64,000 nucleotides of DNA, from assembly GCA_023935145.1 (NCBI GenBank), contig CM043697.1, positions 56,738,501 through 56,802,500 on the forward strand, given 5' to 3'. Each line of letters opens with the position of its first letter. Position 1 is the stretch's first letter. The notes beneath the pieces were generated by a model. The model did not search any database. It saw only the letters and a list, made by a program, of their open reading frames with translations, and was not told the origin of the DNA. Position numbers and translations under genes: made by a program. This DNA comes from Bretschneidera sinensis. Lineage: Eukaryota; Streptophyta; Magnoliopsida; Brassicales; Akaniaceae. This document shows, piece after piece, positions 58,094 to 64,000 of the stretch.

Positions 58094-58255
58094 AAAGAAA
58101 AATGAAAAGCAAAAAGAGAGAAATGAAAGGAAAGAGGGTGGGAGGCATTTTTGAGGATTGGGTGTGAAAAGAAAAATAAACCAATTTATTTTGTCTTTTC
58201 TTCTTTCGTTCCACTTTTCTGTCATCCATCCATACATACCATGTATGGAGATATT
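58094..58255. other. Lipase intron remainder
   Basis: Purine-rich. No gene. Confidence 0.4.
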
Positions 58256-58392
58256 CTTGCCCGCACCCAGTCCAAACACTGTGCATTTAATCCAGGTGCA
58301 TCACTTCCGTTCATCAAGAAAGAGAAAATTTGATGAAAAATTGTGATATAGTCGATCCAAACGCACAGTGTTTGTATCAAGTGCAGGCAAGA
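58256..58392. repeat. Imperfect inverted repeat, hairpin candidate
   Basis: CTTGCCCGCACC...CAAACACTGTGCAT (58256-58286) is complementary, with about five mismatches, to 58361-58392 (ACGCACAGTGTTTGTATCAA then GTGCAGGCAAG). The loop is about 74 nt. It could be a MITE or a foldback RNA. No target duplication seen. Confidence 0.45.
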
Positions 58393-59027
58393 ATTTTATT
58401 ATGAAAAAAACGATATCTGTTTCTTCTCAATTTCCTGTCCTCTCTCCTTTCCTCTTACTTTGTTTTCTCTCACATATCTTTTATACAAATCATATCTTAA
58501 TAAGGCTAATTAGTAAGAAGGAACAATGAAAGGAAGAAAGAGGGAGAAGAGGGAAAAGAGGGAGAAGAGGGAAAAGAGGGCGGAGAGAGTATTTCTTTAA
58601 ATTGGTAGGAAAGAAAACTTGGAAATTTGAGTTTTCTTTCCTCATGTAAAAACTATAATTATCCAAATTTGGAAAGATTTTGGGGAGTGAAAAATAAAAG
58701 AAAATATTTTTTTTTTCATCTTTTTCTTTGTTCTTCCAATTTTCCATCTTTTTTACTAAACACATGATAGAAAAATATTCTCTTCTCAATTTCTTATCTT
58801 AATCTTAATGTTTTTTTTTTTTACTCTCACATTTCTCTCTAACCAAACATAATCCAAGAAAATAAATGTAAAGAAACACAAACAGAAGCATAATGCACTG
58901 GCATTTTCGGGATTAGAAGAAAGAAAAACACTCTTCTCCTGTTTGAACTACTTCCAATTACAGAGAAATTAAGGGCTTGAAATAATGTTTGGCATTTCAC
59001 AAATGAAGATTGTTTTCATTTTGATAT
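58393..59027. other. Lipase intron remainder with purine-rich minisatellite
   Basis: GAGGGAGAAGAGGGAAAA-type units repeat at 58538-58580. Otherwise AT-rich without a gene, ending at the ATTAG acceptor of lipase exon 3. Confidence 0.45.
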
Positions 59028-59560
59028 TAGGTTCTGGTGGAGGTGAAACGACTGGTTGAAGAATTCAAGGATGAGGAAATTAGCATTACAGGGTCATAGC
59101 TTGGGTGCAACTCTTGCATCACTAATTCAGCTGACGTTGTGGCCAATGGATACAATAAGATCAAAGGAAAACCAAACAAGCCATGTCCTGTAACAGCCTT
59201 CGTCTTTGCCAGCCCCAAAGCCCATGCGTCAGCGATTCTAGCTTCAAGGGGTCTTTAACTCACTGAAAGATCTCCACATTTTACGTGTATACAATCTCCT
59301 TGATATTGCACCCTATCATCCAGCGGCAAAATATACAGATATAGGTGAAGAGCTTATGATCAATACCGAAATATCAAAGTACTTGAAGATTCCTGGAACT
59401 TTAAGAGTTGGCATGACAAATCGTTAAATGCTCTAAAGGATGAAGTACTTGGTGCTTGGTTCATGGTTCATGGTGGTGTGAGAAGAATAAAGGAATGGTT
59501 CAAGGAGAGGATGCCAATTGGAGGCTTATAGATCATGAGAAAGACGATGAGGATGGCTTT

Positions 59561-60489
59561 GAGTAGTGACATTTTGCTATGTTATAAATGAATAAAGAGA
59601 AACCCAATTTGAGCTTTTCATTTGGGTTACTCTGCCCTGACTCAGCCTTAAAAAATAAATGTCTTCTTGTTGTAACTCATTAGTAAAATTACAAAACAAA
59701 ATGAACGTAGTTTCCTATATAATCCTAAAAATTAAACAAAAAGAAAGAGATCTAGTATTCCATTTATTTTTGAAATTCTTTGTCCACAAAGTTTATACTC
59801 TTTTTTCTTGTTTTTTTTAACTCATTTTTTTTGTCAAACTAAACAAAAGGATTCCATCCGTTAAGAATTGTCATTTTCCAGTGGCAAATGGCTGATCCTG
59901 CCTTTTTGCTGATGATAGAATTTGCTTCCCCAGTAAAATTGACAAATGAATTTACTAGTGTGCCGGGAACGCAACGATCCAAATTGAAAGTGAACTTTCT
60001 CCTAACAAATAAAATTGATAATCAACGGATCGAAAACATAATAAACAACAAAAAATTAAAATCAAGCGACTGAATAGACTAAAAAATATATAAAAATACT
60101 TTAATGTTTATCGGAGTAATTATCCAAACCCAGATGTTAACAACAACAAAACATAACACATAAAACTGTTGCAAATTAACTTGACTGTAGTAATTTGCCA
60201 ATAACAAAGAGGTACATACACCAAGTACTGATTACAAACAATAACGTAAAGATTGAATAGAAATTAACGAGACAAGTGTATAAACTTGCTGCAAAGACTC
60301 TGGGTCTGGTGTGTACGTGTGTAACGGGTTTGATTGTTACAGAAATTTTGCCTTTATCTTGAAACAGCTGTTGAGCAACTGCCACTTGTTCATATTTTCC
60401 TCCTTCTGCTCCATTTTTTTCTCTCCTCCTAGTAACAGTGGTGGAATTGATTTTAATTTCTCATTATCTTTTAAACCATATGGGCCATA
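59561..60489. other. Intergenic DNA, no gene recognised
   Basis: Short frames at 59888-60073 (+) and 60176-60385 (-) have no recognisable motif. Confidence 0.45.
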
Positions 60490-60494
60490 TTTTA

Positions 60495-63113
60495 TGCAGC
60501 GCCCAAAATTTCATTGGAATATTTTAATCTTGAGGTTTTTATTTTGACTTGTAAAAGCATGTGCAGATTTAGTTTCGAGCCCTAAATATTTCGTACTTAA
60601 ATTTTAGAATTTGGAAACAAATAAACAAAGTTGGGGCCAAGAAATAAAAACATGTTTAGTGAGAATTGTAATGTTTTGAAGAGTAGTAAGATAACTAAGT
60701 AAAATTTTAAGTTTTTAAAGAGTAGAAGGGTAAAATGTGGATGAGTCTTAAAGTGAAGGGTTGTGTGTGAAATTAAGGGAAAGTTTGGCTATTTAAAGGG
60801 GAATGGGAATAAGATTTTTCTTTGGAGAGAGAGAGAGAGAGAAAGAAAGAGAGGCAGAAGGAGAAAGGAAAGAAAGAAAAAATGAAAAGGAGAAGAGAGG
60901 ACGATTTTTGGCAAATCAAGGTAAATTCTTGTCTTTCTTTACACTTAAATTATCAAACTTGTTTATTAAACTAGAAACTTGAATTTTTATAAATTAACTT
61001 AGAAGATGTTTTGAGAAAATGTTTTGATTTCAAGAAAAATGGGTTTGTGCTAGGTTTAATGATTTGAAACTTTTAACTTGAGATTTTTGGTGTGGGTAAT
61101 GTGGAGTTTTATCTTATAACTTTAGGAAAACCTTATGTTTCAAAAGATTTGAAAATTTCATAAGGATTCAAAGTGATTTTTTAGGGAAAAATATGATTTT
61201 CGTAGAGGAGTTTTGCTGAAACTCGGGTTACCAGTCGACTGAGGGCTTCCTCCAATCGACTATATGTTGTATCACGGGTACTAGTTGACTGGTATAAGTA
61301 CCCAATTGACTAGGTAACGTGGCAGAATGCTTCTGGAGTTTTTTCAGTCGATTGGGTCAACCTGATTTTTTCAAATAAGCGATTTTTCTTCATTTTTTGA
61401 ATACGAAACTTTTCCAAATTGATTTTAATGTTTATATACCTTGAGAATGATTGAAACACCTTTAAAAGTGTTATCATTCATGAAAACTAAAGGTTTTTTT
61501 AGATGTAAAGTAAATGATTTGAAAAAGGGGCTTAACGTCTCGATTTCTTAATTTTTTATTTATGCGAAGTGCACTCGAGATATATAAAGTGTGTAAATAC
61601 CTTGGGGTTCATAGTATTTTGTTATTGAATGATATTAATTGGAGTTAGATGTTATTTCACTCCTAGATGCAAGTGGTGGATACCATTAAAGATCAATGAA
61701 GTAGTTTGAGATTAGTTGTGGAGCACGTACGAGGTGAGTTTCACCTCACTATTACTAAGCGTTATGAAACGTGAAAATGAAATATAAAAATTCATAAATG
61801 ATTATGAAAATGCCAATAATAGAGCTATGAGAAATGTGTGTGTGTGTGTGTATGTGTATGTGTGTATGCTATCAAATGTGAATATATAAGATATGAGTTA
61901 GGAACGATTTGATATAGTTGTGTTTGGAGAATTTGATGCTTGTAATTATTAATGGAAATGATTTGCTTGGATTGTTGTGAATTTGTGATGTGATTGATGG
62001 ATGAATGATTGATTACAAACCATTTCATCATAAATGCATTTTACATTATAACAATTGTTTGATGGTATGTTATTGAGGGGCGAGTGATGGGTGAGGCCGG
62101 TAGGTCCCTTCCCACAACAGGTGTAAAGGTACCAAATGTATTTGGATGATTAGGACCTGGCCCGGATCAAGTAGGGTTCCGAAGATTTAATGATTATGAT
62201 GATTATTGTGAAACGTATCGGTATGTGGGAAGACGTATCCGTGATGATGAGATTAGCCCAATGAGGGGCAGTGATATGAATGTGCATTTTATTGCATTGC
62301 ATTTCATGGATTCATTGTGATGATTGACCCATGAGTAGTGGCATATGGTATAATTCGCCCATAAGGGGTGTGTGTTGTGATTGGCCCATGAGGGGCGTGC
62401 AATATGATTGGCCCGGTGAAAGGCGTGGTTCATGCTTTGTTGTGATTTGAAAGATGTAAAGATGATTGCTGCTCATAAGTGTTTAATTCGTTGTGTGTAG
62501 TTACGTTTTGAATTACTAGAATTCGATGAATTAAGAATACTAATATTGTTTGAAATGTTGGTTACTTCCTTTGTGATAATAAATAAGAAAAATAAATCGA
62601 AAGCATATATAAAAGTTGTGTTATATAATTATAATTACATAATGACTCATATAATAAAATTTGTAATTTATGAATTACTTTTTAAGTAATTATTTCTAGT
62701 GATGTGTTTCTCACTGAGATTTTTAGCTCACCCTCTTTTTTTACTAACATTTCAGGTATCATCAGAAGTTGTGGTCAAAGTTGAAATAAGCCTTAGTAAG
62801 GTCTTCATATACGGCATCCTCGTTTCTTGGATCATTTGGGAGTCTAAATCTTGTTTAGTCTATCCTTTTGCAAAAGTATTCAAGTTAAATTGTATGAGAA
62901 AAAGTTCCTTGTATTCGTGTCTTTTGTAAAGGTCTTACGACTTTGTTTACTATATTGAAAAGTCTCATGTTTGTAAAGCTATGTGTTGTTAGATTTGAAA
63001 TGATTGTTAAGATTGTGGTTTGATTTGTATATTTGCATATTGAGTCAAGGTGCTCAGTGCTGAAAGGTAATGAAGCCGTTCCGAGTAGGGCCCACTCGAG
63101 ATAGGTCGTTACA
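60495..63113. mobile_element. Solo LTR of a Gypsy element, 2.6 kb
   Basis: It starts TGCAGCGCCCAAAATTTC and ends AGGTCGTTACA, and is flanked by TTTTA at 60490-60494 and 63114-63118. These ends and the CCGGTAGGTCCCTTCCCACA word (62098-62117) fit plant Gypsy LTRs of more than 2 kb. There is no internal region or partner LTR. Inside are GA and TG microsatellites (60828-60860 and 61833-61866), repeated TCGACT/TTGACT words (61230-61360) and short tandem GCCCATGAGGGGCGTG-like units (62245-62425). Confidence 0.88.
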
Positions 63114-63118
63114 TTTTA

Positions 63119-64000
63119 GAGGTTAACAATTAGCCCCTGCGACTTGTTGAAAATGTCAGTTTTTGACAAGTCGGATAATGCCAAATCAATAGGGAAGATC
63201 AATCAACCTATAGGCCAGATCTACAAACACCAAATCGACAATCAACGACACCAAATTGACAATTTACAGCAACACCAGATCGGTAACAATTACCAGATTA
63301 GAAAGAATCACCAGATCAGCAACAACAATCGATAATTTTCTGCACCATTGGATCAGCAACAATCACCATATTGACAAAACAAAAATATTGTTTGTTAATG
63401 CATACCTTGAATCTGAATTACATTTATATTCGAGCTAAATGACTCCTAATCGGCCAAGACTTAGTTTCTCAGCCGATAATTATACTTTCTAATCTAAGGA
63501 GGTGAAAATTAACAAATTGAATTTATCACAAAACTTGCAAATGTAAACACTCGTAATAAAATAGTCGATTGTCTAAAAAAAACTCAAATAATCTCCCTAA
63601 GTTTCTATTTTCTAATACAATAAGTGCAATTCTCGGTCAATATGGCCAGAGAGGTTAATAAAAATATCTCATCACCCTCTGATCATTAACCTAATGATAT
63701 CCAATATCATAAAATATATATGGCATGTACTAAATAAGTTGAGGTTCATATTTTTGGCAGCATCTTCTTACTCTTGTCATTTTCTAGAAAATTGACCACT
63801 TGAGGTTCTATCTATTTGACTTCAGGTTTAGAATTTGTTTGTTCGGTGTTGTGGAGCTGTTGACTTTTTTAAAGGAAGTGCTTTCTCTGCCACCTTCTTT
63901 TTTTGTGTATTTATCATCGGTTGAGACTTTCTCTAGTGCTTCACTTTAACACACACATATCCTCGCTGATTTGCTGATCGACTTATTGACCGTGATTGTT
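63119..64000. other. Intergenic DNA with a degenerate CACCAGAT repeat
   Basis: At 63220-63330 the word CACCA(A/G)ATCGACAA recurs several times. It yields a Gln/Asn/His-rich chance frame (63144-63335). No recognisable gene. Confidence 0.4.

Larger units (their letters stand above)
51702..59560 (+). pseudogene. Class-3 lipase, phospholipase A1-II type, three exons, broken and interrupted
   Basis: Exon 1 (51702-51868) reads MIGSIAKRWRLLSRQDN, a stop, then KNLLDPLDSDLYRYIIHYG; after a frame change it has QATYDTFNSNRKSKFSG. Exon 2 (52065 to about 52513) reads RYSKENLFSRVGLTKGNPFK, a TAA, then FFVNSLSRESWNKESNWIGY and GRRDIVIAWRG. Exon 3 (59028-59560) begins VLVEVKRLVEEFKDEEISIT, then the GHSLGA nucleophile elbow with a frameshift, LRVYNLLDIAPYHPAAKY, and further stops. 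These are landmarks of plant DAD1-like/PLA1-II acylhydrolases acting on lipid acyl esters. Intron 1 (51869-52064) keeps GT-AG. Intron 2 is about 6.5 kb because it holds two LTR elements. The product cannot be functional. Confidence 0.85.

Noticed and set aside
60176..60385. 69-residue minus ORF with a hydrophobic tail
   Set aside because: No recognised family, no splice context and no neighbouring exon, so it is most likely chance.
1..64000. Integrated pararetrovirus or other viral sequence
   Set aside because: All reverse-transcriptase fragments have Copia or Gypsy domain order with LTRs and tRNA-Met-type primer sites, or LINE features. No movement protein or coat motif was seen.
1..64000. 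CRISPR array, bacterial operons or rRNA operon
   Set aside because: The tandem repeats found are LTR-element minisatellites without unique spacers. Introns and retrotransposons show a plant nuclear genome.

Overview
This is about 64 kb of a plant nuclear genome, most likely a eudicot. It is AT-rich, the genes have GT-AG introns, and most of the length is decayed LTR retrotransposons of the Ty1/Copia and Ty3/Gypsy superfamilies. Only one host gene looks intact: a five-exon TBL/PMR5-family wall-polysaccharide O-acetyltransferase (31477-34810, + strand). Two other host genes are broken. One is a seed LEA gene of the SBP65 type (41336-43157), with one in-frame stop and one single-base deletion behind a cluster of ABA-type promoter elements. 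The other is a class-3 lipase / phospholipase A1-II gene (51702-59560), whose second intron holds two LTR elements and whose exons carry stops and frameshifts.

Layout. 1-11000: a Copia remnant (minus strand) whose reverse transcriptase is split by a nested 8.9-kb Gypsy element (1237-10113, 2.1-kb LTRs, target duplication TTATC). 11000-18436: AT-rich intergenic DNA with a fold-back repeat, a tRNA-like SINE, a MULE-like element with long terminal inverted repeats, and a MITE with 77-bp arms. 18437-23649: a Tat-lineage Gypsy derivative with gag and protease remnants, no polymerase, an antisense ORF that appears spliced, and a minisatellite of 48-bp hairpin units. 23650-31380: a MITE, a possible SINE, a hAT-like transposon carrying exon 1 of an ascorbate peroxidase gene (26202-27150), a 3'-end LINE interrupted by a solo LTR, and a gag-like scrap. 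31381-34810: the TBL gene. 35583-35662: a short nuclear copy of the 3' end of plastid 16S rRNA. 35981-40657: a Gypsy derivative that kept gag and protease but lost nearly all of RT, RNase H and integrase. 41041-43157: LEA promoter and gene. 43702-50542: a full-length Copia element with lethal point mutations. 50935-59560: a LINE RNase H scrap and the lipase pseudogene with its inserted elements. 60495-63113: a solo Gypsy LTR with target duplication TTTTA. The rest has no recognisable gene.

There is no operon-like cooperation among these genes. The biology of the window is transposon dynamics: nesting, internal deletion that yields gag-only elements, solo-LTR formation, capture of a host exon and gene decay. 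Element boundaries marked as firm rest on matching terminal repeats plus 5-bp (or near 8-bp) target duplications read directly in the sequence. Family names come from recognising conserved motifs, without database searches.
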